Positions 23,513 to 31,745 of a stretch of 35,664 bases of DNA are shown here, in pieces. The stretch is from contig JAFDZU010000024.1 in the NCBI GenBank assembly GCA_018266765.1, forward strand, positions 21,619-57,282, read 5' to 3'. Position numbers and translations under genes: made by a program. Origin of the DNA: Bacteroidota bacterium. Its GTDB lineage: Bacteria > Bacteroidota > Ignavibacteria > Kapaibacteriales > UBA961. The notes under the pieces were generated by a model that did not search any database, was not told the DNA's origin, and worked only from the letters and a program-made list of their open reading frames with translations. Position 1 is the first letter of the stretch, and each line of letters begins with the position of its first letter.

Positions 23513-25537
23513 CTACTGCTTTACAATTGTAAATTCAACTCGTCGGTTGAGTTGTCGTCCTTCGTCAGTATCATTGGTTGAAACAGGTTTCGTTTTTCCA
23601 AAACCCTTTGCAGTCAGTCGCGACGATGCTATACCATGAGAAATGATATATTTCAAAACAGACTGAGCGCGATTATCAGACAACGTCAGATTAGCCGCAT
23701 CATTTCCTACATTATCCGTATGTCCTGAAAGTTGGATCTCAATATTCGGGCTTTCGCTAAGGAATTTCACAACGCGGTCAAGTTCGACAAATGACTCGGG
23801 CTGTAAATCTGCTTTAGCAAAATCAAAGAAAATATTATTGAGACGAAATGTTTGTCCTACTTCGATTGGCGTTAAATAAAGATCTTTTGTAATTTCTTTA
23901 TATTCAGTAAGTTTTGAAGTATTCAGATTTTCACTGATAGCATAATAATTCTTTGCCTCGGCGCGAAAACCAAAATCTTTACCGGCGGGCAGAACTATTT
24001 TATATTCACCGGTAGAAGGATTCGAGCGAGCTGTTCCGCTATTAGAACCGTCGGGCAATGCTTCATATTTAATGGCGGCTTCGATTGGCTGTTTTGTTTT
24101 AGAATTATACACTTTTCCGCTTACTAATACCACCGGCTTTGGCTTTACTGCTTTGGGCAATTCAATTTTAAAAATATCTTCTTCACCATACGAATTGGCA
24201 GAAGACGAAAAATACGCATACTCGCCTGAAGCGGCAAGAGCATAATAGGCATCGAATTTTGGGGTGTTGATTCCTTCGCCGAGATTTTCGGGTTCAGACC
24301 ATTTTGTCCATGTATCATCCAATCTTCGTGTTAGAAATAAATCGTTATTACCATAGCCACTTATTCCATTGGTTGAATAATATAACGACACTCCGTCTGC
24401 GGCAAGAAATGGCCCTATTTCATCACCAATTGTATTAACGGTTGGTCCTAAATTCTTGGGCTCTGTCCATTCTCCGCTTTCGGTAAGAAAGCTCACATAA
24501 ATATCATTTGAACCATAATTATCATCAGTTTGAATTCCACATAGAAGTGCTTTCCCGTCGGGAGAAAGTGCATACTCGGCGTGTCCACTTTTATTTTCAA
24601 AGTTTCGAATATTAAGATTTTCGGGCATACTCCAACCATTGGCAGTGCGATGTGTCATGGATACTCCGCTTCCGGCACTTGAGCCGTCACTTTCATAGCG
24701 GTTGCCAAGGAGCAATGTGTTTCCGTCGGGTGTTATAGAATTAACATAATTATTTCTATCATTATTAATTGGTCTGCCAATATTAACGGCCGTTGACCAT
24801 GTACCGTCGGAGCGCAAGGTAGAATACCACACATCACGTCCGGCATCTACTCCGCCGATGTTTTCAGGATGTTTGTCGCGGCTGATAAAAAGTGTTTTTC
24901 CGTCGGGAGAAATTGCATCAAGAGCGTCACTGTATTTGGAATTAACTGCTGTTCCCAAATTCACCGGTTTCGAATCAAATTTCACCGTTGACGCAAGGCG
25001 AATAGTGGCTTTTACCGAGTCTTTCGAGTCGGAAATTCCAACAGCATCAATTTCATTCCATCCGCTTACTTTGCCGGGTTGAAGCGTAAGAGTAACAGCT
25101 TCTACTTTATAGCTTGTCATCGGTAAAAACAAGTTGAGCATTCTACCTTTTTCGCCTGCACTTTTTGCTTCTGCAGTATAAATTTCGTGTTCGTCTCCGT
25201 CGGTATCAGTCAGAACAACACGTTCAATTGCACCGGGGGCACAATTCTCGGCAATTGCTACTTGTTGAATTCTCATCGGATTTGCATAACCAAGTTTGAG
25301 AGTTGCTTCATCTGTTGATTCGTGATCGTCTTCCTGCTCGACCGCCCAAGCCATTGGAGAATCACCACCTACGGGAAGCGAGTTTGGTTTGCCGAGTGCA
25401 TGCTGGGCTGAACTGTTTTTTTCGGAATATTGCGAAGAATATTTGAGCACTTTCGATGCCCATTGTACATTCTGAGAAAAAGAGTTATTCGCGTTTAAAG
25501 CAAATATACAGGCGGCTGTTACAAGAAATGATTTCAT
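23513..25537 (-). CDS. PD40/OmpA-family outer-membrane lipid- or wall-associated protein
   Basis: 674 residues. Signal peptide 1-21 (ending NNSFSQ). A discoidin-like jelly roll spans about 25-165 (ATLKLGYANPMRIQQVAIAE). PD40 propeller repeats cover about 195-450 (DAISPDGKTLFISRD, YALSPDGKALLCG, PFLAADGVSLYYSTNG). A carboxypeptidase-regulatory-like beta domain follows at about 470-555 (VSGKVYNSKTKQPIEAAI). The C-terminal OmpA domain (about 568-674) is complete: FFDFAKADLQPES, LSGHTDNVGND, LSDNRAQSVLKYI and DEGRQLNRRVEF, including the Asp/Arg pair that binds diaminopimelate. This is the architecture of many Bacteroidota OmpA-family proteins related to T9SS PorE. A promoter-like pair lies at 25596-25629. 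Confidence 0.9.
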   Translation of the reverse strand: MKSFLVTAACIFALNANNSFSQNVQWASKVLKYSSQYSEKNSSAQHALGKPNSLPVGGDSPMAWAVEQEDDHESTDEATLKLGYANPMRIQQVAIAENCAPGAIERVVLTDTDGDEHEIYTAEAKSAGEKGRMLNLFLPMTSYKVEAVTLTLQPGKVSGWNEIDAVGISDSKDSVKATIRLASTVKFDSKPVNLGTAVNSKYSDALDAISPDGKTLFISRDKHPENIGGVDAGRDVWYSTLRSDGTWSTAVNIGRPINNDRNNYVNSITPDGNTLLLGNRYESDGSSAGSGVSMTHRTANGWSMPENLNIRNFENKSGHAEYALSPDGKALLCGIQTDDNYGSNDIYVSFLTESGEWTEPKNLGPTVNTIGDEIGPFLAADGVSLYYSTNGISGYGNNDLFLTRRLDDTWTKWSEPENLGEGINTPKFDAYYALAASGEYAYFSSSANSYGEEDIFKIELPKAVKPKPVVLVSGKVYNSKTKQPIEAAIKYEALPDGSNSGTARSNPSTGEYKIVLPAGKDFGFRAEAKNYYAISENLNTSKLTEYKEITKDLYLTPIEVGQTFRLNNIFFDFAKADLQPESFVELDRVVKFLSESPNIEIQLSGHTDNVGNDAANLTLSDNRAQSVLKYIISHGIASSRLTAKGFGKTKPVSTNDTDEGRQLNRRVEFTIVKQ

Positions 25538-25595
25538 AAATAAATAGAATTATTTTGTGGAAAACACAAAGAAGATAATGATGTCTTTATTGTTG

Positions 25596-25629
25596 CAAAC
25601 ATACCAAATATTTGCAAATAATATACAAG
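25596..25629 (-). promoter_or_regulatory. Candidate Bacteroidota-type promoter of the PD40/OmpA gene
   Basis: On the minus strand CTTG (25626-25629, -33 like) is followed after 22 nt by TATGTTTG (25596-25603), a full match to the -7 motif TAnnTTTG. The gene starts about 58 nt downstream. Confidence 0.5.
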
Positions 25630-25722
25630 TAAATTCCGGCTATTTAGGAAACTGTTTTATTATAGACAATAAGTGACGATTTACAAATTAAGTACACGTT
25701 GATTTAAGCTGGCCAATTACTC

Positions 25723-27354
25723 TTATCTCACAAATCGCTCTAATGTTTTTTCGAGTGTATCGCTTCGGAGTTCTTCTTCGAGTGCTACTATTTTGCCGTT
25801 TGGATCAATCAGTATTGGCTTTGGAATACCGCTTACCTCGAATAATTTTGCGGCTTCGCTTTCCCATACTCCTTCTGAAAAAGTATGTATCCACGGCATC
25901 TTGAATTTTCCTTTGCGGAATTTGGTTACGTCACTTGCTTCGCGGTCGAATGAAACGCTTAACACTACAAAGTTTTTATCCTTAAATTTCTCGTAAATTT
26001 TATGCAGAGCAGGAAGTTCTGCAATACAAGGGCCACACCAAGTTGCCCAATTATCAATCAAAACCCATTTTCCTTTTAGTTCGGCAGGTGTTAATTTAGA
26101 GCCGGTATTCTCCTCGATTCCATCAAAAGAAAAATTCGGAATAGGATTGCCTTGCTTCACTTTACGGTCGGGGTTGAACGCTTTTTCGGCATAGCGTGCG
26201 GCATAGGTTTCGGGGTAATCACTCATCATTTTTTTATAGTATTCTCGTGCAAGTTGGTCGTTTTTATCTTTTGTGGCTTTTTCGAGCATTGAATTGAGTA
26301 CCTCCGACTGCACGTACGGTGATGAGTTTTCTTTTATAACCCGTTTCATATACTCATTATCGCCTACTGCCTCCACTGCAATTGACACAAGTCGCGGATT
26401 ATGTCCCCAAACAGGCGATGAGGGTTGGATTGTTGTCAGAATAGTCTTCACAAAATCAGCATCTAAGCCGGATGTATCCTTCGAGAAAAAGTTAACCGAA
26501 AGATACTGGAGCATTCTGAGTTCTTTGAGGTATTGGTTTGTTTCACTTATGGCTAAATTTTGAACTTTTTCATGAGCTGTAACCGGATTGTAATGTTCCG
26601 GCTTTCCTGCTTTTCTATTAGAGTAAGCCGTGAAGAATTCTTGACGGTCTGCTGTTTCTTCGTTGGCAATGGCTTTGACAGATTTAGAAAATTCATCGGT
26701 AAATTCAGCCGATGCAGTTCCGCTATTTTCGGGTAATTTTTTAGGATCGAATACGATTTTAACTACACCGTTTTTACCTCGAATTATAGAACGGTAGTCG
26801 CCACCGCCGTCGTATTCATAATGATCGCTCATTGTTCCGTTTATGCTATGTTCGCCTTTCTGGTCGCCTCCATAAACCAATACCTGATAACCAATTATCG
26901 GCTTATCAGTCTTAATTTCTGTGCTGAATGTTCCGTCTTTTTGTTTGGTCATCAGCATAGCTTTCGCAAAATTATAGTCATTTATTTCAGAAACTATTTT
27001 TACTGAGTCAACAACTTTCGGTGCAGAGTTTGCCGCAAGCTGTACGTTGAGTTTTACAGGTTCGCCACAACAATAGATTTCCATCGGGAACGATGGTGTG
27101 GGTGCATAATCTACGCCCGAGAACTGAACACGATGCCAGCCGTTCGGAAGTGAAAATGTGAATGTACCGTCTGAGTTTACATCATACGTTACAGCTTTTG
27201 CCTTGATAGAATTTGAGTTGGTGATATGAACATGGGCAATGGATAATGTTTTGCCACCGGCGGCTGTAAGCATTCCACTCACTGTAGTATTTTGCGAGAA
27301 AAGAGTATTTGAACAGCAGAATATCAGTACTGTAACTATGAGGAAAGATTTCAT
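25723..27354 (-). CDS. TlpA/ResA-like thioredoxin-domain protein, exported
   Basis: 543 residues from ATG at 27354, preferred over 27366 because GGAG sits just upstream (27361-27364). The signal peptide spans about 1-21 (FLIVTVLIFCCSNTLFSQ). The N-terminal part has a carboxypeptidase-regulatory/DUF4369-like beta domain (about 22-110). A long helical middle region (about 210-390) includes a TPR-like piece (YYKKMMSDYPETYAARYAEKAF). The C-terminal thioredoxin fold (about 400-543) has WATWCGPC (Cys440 and Cys443), the cis-Pro segment VSGIPKPILID and the PNGKIVA turn. TlpA/ResA proteins are periplasmic thiol-disulfide reductases that serve cytochrome c maturation or surface disulfides. The precise client is not evident. 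It is monocistronic or first in the leftward cluster with the OmpA gene (185-bp gap). Confidence 0.9.
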   Translation of the reverse strand: MKSFLIVTVLIFCCSNTLFSQNTTVSGMLTAAGGKTLSIAHVHITNSNSIKAKAVTYDVNSDGTFTFSLPNGWHRVQFSGVDYAPTPSFPMEIYCCGEPVKLNVQLAANSAPKVVDSVKIVSEINDYNFAKAMLMTKQKDGTFSTEIKTDKPIIGYQVLVYGGDQKGEHSINGTMSDHYEYDGGGDYRSIIRGKNGVVKIVFDPKKLPENSGTASAEFTDEFSKSVKAIANEETADRQEFFTAYSNRKAGKPEHYNPVTAHEKVQNLAISETNQYLKELRMLQYLSVNFFSKDTSGLDADFVKTILTTIQPSSPVWGHNPRLVSIAVEAVGDNEYMKRVIKENSSPYVQSEVLNSMLEKATKDKNDQLAREYYKKMMSDYPETYAARYAEKAFNPDRKVKQGNPIPNFSFDGIEENTGSKLTPAELKGKWVLIDNWATWCGPCIAELPALHKIYEKFKDKNFVVLSVSFDREASDVTKFRKGKFKMPWIHTFSEGVWESEAAKLFEVSGIPKPILIDPNGKIVALEEELRSDTLEKTLERFVR

Positions 27355-27563
27355 ACAATTCTCCATAAAGTATAGGGATAAAAAAGGAATTTGACAGTTC
27401 TACATACGAAATTAGATAATTTTGGGTAATTACTATTAGGAAAAATATGTTTTTAGAACTTTTGGATAAATTATGGAAAAAACTATACAATATTTATATT
27501 ATTTAATTAGATTTATTGACATTGTAAATTTGATTCATTAGTAATAATTAGTAATAAAATGAA

Positions 27564-27602
27564 TAAAAAAAAGCAGAATGGAGTTAATTCACATTCTGCT
27601 TT
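27564..27602 (-). terminator. Intrinsic terminator of the S8 lipoprotein gene
   Basis: AAGCAGAATG (27571-27580) pairs perfectly with CATTCTGCTT (27592-27601) around an 11-nt loop. An A run at 27565-27572 gives a U tract on the minus-strand RNA, 20 nt after the stop at 27622. Confidence 0.9.
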
Positions 27603-27621
27603 AAAGTTTTGTATCAACCCT

Positions 27622-28821
27622 TTATCGATGGGCAATTGGGTCAGGATTCCCGTCCGGGTCGCCTGAAGCATAGCCATTGGTAGAAACTGCTCCCAATAAT
27701 AATATACCGGCAACGTGCGGTGTTGCCATTGAAGTACCACTAATGGTTTTTGTACCGGCATTTTTCCAAAGTGAAAGAATACTAACGCCAGGTGCCGCAA
27801 AATCACAGGGTGGATTGCCATAGTTAGACCATGAAGCCATTACATCTGAGGAGTTAATGGCAGTTACCGTATAAATATTAGCTCCATTAACTCTTGCCGG
27901 TGACGAATTATTTGCATTTGCGCCATCATTTCCTGCGGCAATAGCAAACTTAATACCTTTTGCTGCAGCAGAAATAACTGCATCATCCAACGATGTCGAA
28001 ACACCACCACCAAGACTCATGTTTGCTACATCGCCTGCGGCCGCATTATTACTAACGTAGTTTACACCGGCTATCACACTGGATGTCGTCCCACTTCCGT
28101 TTGAATTAAGTACTCTGACAGCAACGACAGTCGCTCCGGCAGCTACCCCGACAACGTAAGATGTATTATCTTTAGCAGCTATTATTCCCGCAACATGTGT
28201 ACCATGGCCATTACCATCATCGGGATTATTTCCACTAATAAATGCTTTACTTTTTGCAGTATTGACTGTTAAATCAGGATTGTCAAGATCAATACCTGTA
28301 TCTATAATCCATCCCGTTTTTCCTACCCCATTACCTGCTCCTCCGACACGGCTTATTCCCCATGGCGTTGTTTGGGACAGCACAGTGGGTTCAGATTTTG
28401 ATGAGGAATTACTGACTTCTAATGGGTCTAACGTAATAACTTTATCCTGCTCGATATATTTGATTCGAGGGTCTTTGATAAGCATACCTACTTTCTGAGC
28501 ATCTATCTTTACAGAAAACCCCTGAATAGCAGATTCGTAGATAAACCCTAATGATTGTTGTGGAATAGCGTAATCACTAAGAATTGAGTTTACCCTAGCC
28601 GTTACCATTGAAATATTGCTTTGAATACCGGATTCCGGTTTTAGAACAATGATGTATTGATTAGGTATCGGTGTTCCGGATTTTGTAGAACCATCAAGTA
28701 ATACATCATTTTGATTATCCGTTGCAAGTTGTATTGGATTTTCAGAAGTATTACTGCAACCATTGAAGAAAACGGCTGTCGCTATTGCGACAATTGCTAA
28801 ATGAGAAACATATCGTTTCAT
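27622..28821 (-). CDS. Subtilisin-like S8 protease, probable lipoprotein
   Basis: 399 residues, with AAGGAG 8 nt before ATG. The N-terminus MKRYVSHLAIVAIATAVFFN leads to Gly-Cys22, a plausible lipobox, so it is probably anchored to a membrane. An I9-type prodomain spans about 52-130 (NQYIIVLKPESG ... IKYIEQDKVI), and the S8 domain about 150-385. Catalytic residues are Asp174 (IDTGID), His206 (GHGTHVAG), Asn298 (AAGNDG) and Ser364 (GTSMATPHVAG). It belongs to the proteinase K-like branch and ends soon after the catalytic Ser (DPDGNPDPIAHR) with no C-terminal sorting domain, unlike the S8 enzyme at 11746-14643. A TATTTTTG -7-like element lies at 28874-28881 on the minus strand. Confidence 0.92.
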   Translation of the reverse strand: MKRYVSHLAIVAIATAVFFNGCSNTSENPIQLATDNQNDVLLDGSTKSGTPIPNQYIIVLKPESGIQSNISMVTARVNSILSDYAIPQQSLGFIYESAIQGFSVKIDAQKVGMLIKDPRIKYIEQDKVITLDPLEVSNSSSKSEPTVLSQTTPWGISRVGGAGNGVGKTGWIIDTGIDLDNPDLTVNTAKSKAFISGNNPDDGNGHGTHVAGIIAAKDNTSYVVGVAAGATVVAVRVLNSNGSGTTSSVIAGVNYVSNNAAAGDVANMSLGGGVSTSLDDAVISAAAKGIKFAIAAGNDGANANNSSPARVNGANIYTVTAINSSDVMASWSNYGNPPCDFAAPGVSILSLWKNAGTKTISGTSMATPHVAGILLLGAVSTNGYASGDPDGNPDPIAHR

Positions 28822-29068
28822 AGCTACACTCCTTAGTTATTGTTAAAAATACTACTTCGACTAAAGTTATTTTCAAAAATAAGTAATTTTCAATCACAAG
28901 ATATTGAGAATTATTAAAATCTATCTTGAATTTTCGGTAAAGAAAAAAAATACTTGATTTTTGGGGTACTTGTTAATATTTTTAAGTGTTTTTGGGGTGT
29001 CGTTTTATCTGTAATTATTATAAATATATATTGCTGACTAACTATACAAAACAATGATTTCTAATTTT

Positions 29069-29359
29069 TCACCGCACAATTATCTCACGTACTACTTCTC
29101 CGCCGCATCGTTCATTAATTTTACGACGAATATCCTCTCGGCGAAGCAATAATTCCGAACGCCAGACAGAGGCACGCACTTCGACAAACAGCTGTCCATT
29201 TTCAAAATATTTCACCACTGAAACTTTATTTACTTGCTCGCCTACAATATCTCGCCAATACTGTGGCACAGAAAGCTCTTTCATTTTTTGCTCTAATCCC
29301 CGCTCTCGCAAAAATTTATTGAGTAAAACCGAAAGCGATGTAAAATTTTCATTATTCAT
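29069..29359 (-). CDS. DUF721/DciA-like protein
   Basis: 96 residues from ATG at 29359, chosen because AAGGA lies about 8 nt upstream; a 13-residue-longer start would overlap recF. Family hallmarks: LSVLLNKFLRERGLEQKMKELSVPQYWRDIVG at the N-terminus and the conserved core GQLFVEVRASVWRSELLLRREDIRRKIN. DciA-type proteins help load the replicative helicase in bacteria without DnaC. The gene directly follows recF (20-bp gap), a usual arrangement, so the pair is one operon for replication and repair. Confidence 0.88.
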   Translation of the reverse strand: MNNENFTSLSVLLNKFLRERGLEQKMKELSVPQYWRDIVGEQVNKVSVVKYFENGQLFVEVRASVWRSELLLRREDIRRKINERCGGEVVREIIVR

Positions 29360-29378
29360 ACTAAAATCCTTGATTGAT

Positions 29379-30524
29379 TTACGATATTCGCTCGGCAATT
29401 CCCGATGTTACCCGAAAGAATGCAACGTCAATTCCACCGGGAAGTGAACGCCGTAATGATTCTGATTCGGTGGTAGTAATAAATGTTTGCGCGCCGGAAT
29501 TGAGAATATTTCTAAATACCCGCTCAGTGCGCATTTTATCAAGTTCACTAAAAATATCATCAAACAGCATAATCGGCATTTCATTCTTTGCGTTGCGAAG
29601 ATACTCGAATTCAGCGGCTTTGAGGGCAATAAGCAGTGATTTATGCTGACCTTGCGAGGCATATTCACGAGCATTTCCACCATTAATTCCAATATACATA
29701 TCGTCTTTTTGCGCTCCAAAAACCGTAACACCGCGCCGTAATTCTTCTGTTTTTCTGCGTTTAGCCACTGCCAAATATGCGGCTTCGAGGTCAGCGATTG
29801 ACGGCGAGACGGCGGTAATTTCAGGTGGAAGTGAATCCGGTTCGTAGCGAATTTCTACTCGTTCATCCACACTTGTTACTTGACGGTATGCCTCCAAAAA
29901 ATAAGGAGCGAACTCACTAATAAAATGAAGCCGACGGTGAGCAATTTCCGCACTTGTTTCTATAAATGAACCTGTCCAAACTTCGAGAATATCTTCGTTG
30001 ACCGTTCCATGCTGTTTTGCTTGTGATAATATATTATTCCGTTGTTTGAGAATACGTTTTAAATTAAGCGACTCTTCGGCATAGCGTTTACTTGCTTGCG
30101 ATAGCATCATGTCAATAAATCTACGGCGGTGGTCAGGCGAGCCAAACGTTATTTCTTTAAAGTCGGGTGAGAGAATAATCAGTGGCATCTCGCCAATAAT
30201 TTCCTTCGGTGATAGATTTTCACCAATCGAAGAACCAATCATTTTTCGGCTTCCTGCGGCATATTGTACTGCAATTTTATACGGAACTCCCAAATCAGTC
30301 AGCGCAGCGGCTGATGCTCTGTAAAAATCGGCAGTCTTACGAATCATCAATGTTTCGGTGGTCGGTAAAAAGCTTTTCGACAATCCACAGATTGCAATTC
30401 CCTCCAAAATCGTGGTTTTACCTGCGCCGTTTGCACCTTCGATAATATTCAATACGGGCGAAAATTCCACGTCGGTTTGGTCGTGGTTTCGGAGATTCAT
30501 CAGCGATAACGAGCGAAGGTGCAT
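29379..30524 (-). CDS. recF: DNA replication and repair protein RecF
   Basis: 381 residues, normal length. It is an SMC-like ATPase that binds gapped DNA and helps RecO/RecR load RecA. Walker A is GANGAGKTT (30-38), an N-terminal RNH motif is LRNHDQT, the family region LILSPDFKEITFGSPDHRRRF follows, then the signature YASQGQHKSLLIALKAAE and Walker B MPIMLFDDIFSELD. Start MHLRSL at 30524 with no strong Shine-Dalgarno sequence; a TATTTTTG -7-like element lies 50 nt upstream on this strand. The DciA-like gene is downstream in the same operon. Confidence 0.95.
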   Translation of the reverse strand: MHLRSLSLMNLRNHDQTDVEFSPVLNIIEGANGAGKTTILEGIAICGLSKSFLPTTETLMIRKTADFYRASAAALTDLGVPYKIAVQYAAGSRKMIGSSIGENLSPKEIIGEMPLIILSPDFKEITFGSPDHRRRFIDMMLSQASKRYAEESLNLKRILKQRNNILSQAKQHGTVNEDILEVWTGSFIETSAEIAHRRLHFISEFAPYFLEAYRQVTSVDERVEIRYEPDSLPPEITAVSPSIADLEAAYLAVAKRRKTEELRRGVTVFGAQKDDMYIGINGGNAREYASQGQHKSLLIALKAAEFEYLRNAKNEMPIMLFDDIFSELDKMRTERVFRNILNSGAQTFITTTESESLRRSLPGGIDVAFFRVTSGIAERIS

Positions 30525-30573
30525 AGTTTGAATTTCTTAAGTAACGAAGGTTTGTTGCAACTCAGTTTTGCTT

Positions 30574-30641
30574 CAAAAATACGGAAGAATCGCTGAGTAA
30601 GAGAAATAGAACTTTTATTCTGAATCGGATTCTTTATTTTT
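30574..30641. promoter_or_regulatory. Divergent -7 elements for recF and the DUF2520 gene
   Basis: CAAAAATA at 30574-30581 reads TATTTTTG on the minus strand (toward recF). TATTTTTG at 30634-30641 is on the plus strand (toward 30708). Both match TAnnTTTG. The -33 partners are weak (TTTT or TTTA about 17-18 nt upstream for the plus one). Confidence 0.4.
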
Positions 30642-30707
30642 GCAGGTACTTATTTCGGCGAAGGATATTCAATAGTATATAATTTTTTAGAAAATCACCC
30701 ACGATTT

Positions 30708-31595
30708 ATGGCTGTTTCCTCAAATGCAAATTCGTCTCCATCAGTTGGAATTATCGGTGCGGGAAAATTAGGCAGTGTGCTTATTTCTGCATTCGGTAAG
30801 CGAGTTGCATGGATTGTATGTCATTCTCAAAATCAAGCCGAAGAGATTCATAAACAATTCCCCACAACACTTATTTATACTTCACTCAAAGAAATAACTA
30901 CTCTTTCTGATGTAATTATTCTGACTGTACCAGACAGAACGATAAAAGAAGTTGCAGAGGAATTGTCTACTCAATTTGGAACAAATGACAGTAACAGCGT
31001 TGTCATTCACTGTTCGGGTGCGCTTGGTGTGGACGAACTTATTTCCTGTCATGAGGTCGGAATGCGAACGGTTGCGGCACATCCCTTTCAAACATTTACA
31101 GGAAATAACATTGAGGCACTTCAAGGGATTGCTTGGGGGATTGAGTGCGAACCAAATGATGAAACCTTTGTGGAGGAATTGGTGCATGATTTGGGTGGAA
31201 TACCCGTGATACTTTCGGAGATAACACGAAAAAACAAAGCTGTCTATCATGCTTCGGCGGTTGTTGCTTCTAATTTTGTAACAATGCTTGTAGAAGTTGC
31301 AAAGGAATTTGCACAAGTTGCCGGAATTAACGATGTTTTTCTTACGCCGATTATTCACCAAGCAGTCAAAAATTCACTTACAGCAGTTCATATGAATACT
31401 CCGCTGCCGCTTACCGGGCCAATTGCACGAGCGGATATTTCCACACTTAAACTTCACCGTTTAGCACTCGAAAACACGCCACTTTGGGAACTATATTCAA
31501 TTCTTAGCAAAGCAACTGCAATTGTTGCATTTCGTAATTCTATTATTACTTTTGAAGAATTCGAGAATATCAAAAATGTTGTTAAAGATGAGTAG
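30708..31595 (+). CDS. Rossmann-like/DUF2520 domain oxidoreductase
   Basis: 295 residues. The N-terminal NAD(P)-binding fold has VGIIGAGKLGSVLISAF (13-29), VIILTVPDRTIKEVAE (about 69-84) and VIHCSGALGVDEL. The C-terminal all-helical DUF2520 half includes HPFQTF, the KAVYHASAVVASNFVTML helix, PITGPIAR-like LPLTGPIARADIS and LHRLALENTPLWELY. The fold is that of 6-phosphogluconate/ketopantoate reductase relatives, so a cytosolic NAD(P)-dependent enzyme is likely, with unknown substrate. It is divergent from recF and lies 150 bp upstream of the DUF2723 gene, possibly cotranscribed. Confidence 0.88.
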   Translation: MAVSSNANSSPSVGIIGAGKLGSVLISAFGKRVAWIVCHSQNQAEEIHKQFPTTLIYTSLKEITTLSDVIILTVPDRTIKEVAEELSTQFGTNDSNSVVIHCSGALGVDELISCHEVGMRTVAAHPFQTFTGNNIEALQGIAWGIECEPNDETFVEELVHDLGGIPVILSEITRKNKAVYHASAVVASNFVTMLVEVAKEFAQVAGINDVFLTPIIHQAVKNSLTAVHMNTPLPLTGPIARADISTLKLHRLALENTPLWELYSILSKATAIVAFRNSIITFEEFENIKNVVKDE

Positions 31596-31745
31596 ATTAG
31601 CATCTGTTATTCCTAAAAAACTGTTAAAACCTTCACACAAAAGCAACCATAATGATAGATAGAAAGCGATTTTATCGTAAATTTGAGTTAATAAAGAAAA
31701 ATCAAACTATAGTAATATTATTTTTTCAACCTTAATTGGAAGGCA

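Noticed and set aside
30882-31361. Minus-strand 159-codon frame in the DUF2520 gene
   Set aside because: Antisense shadow; no start signals and no domain.
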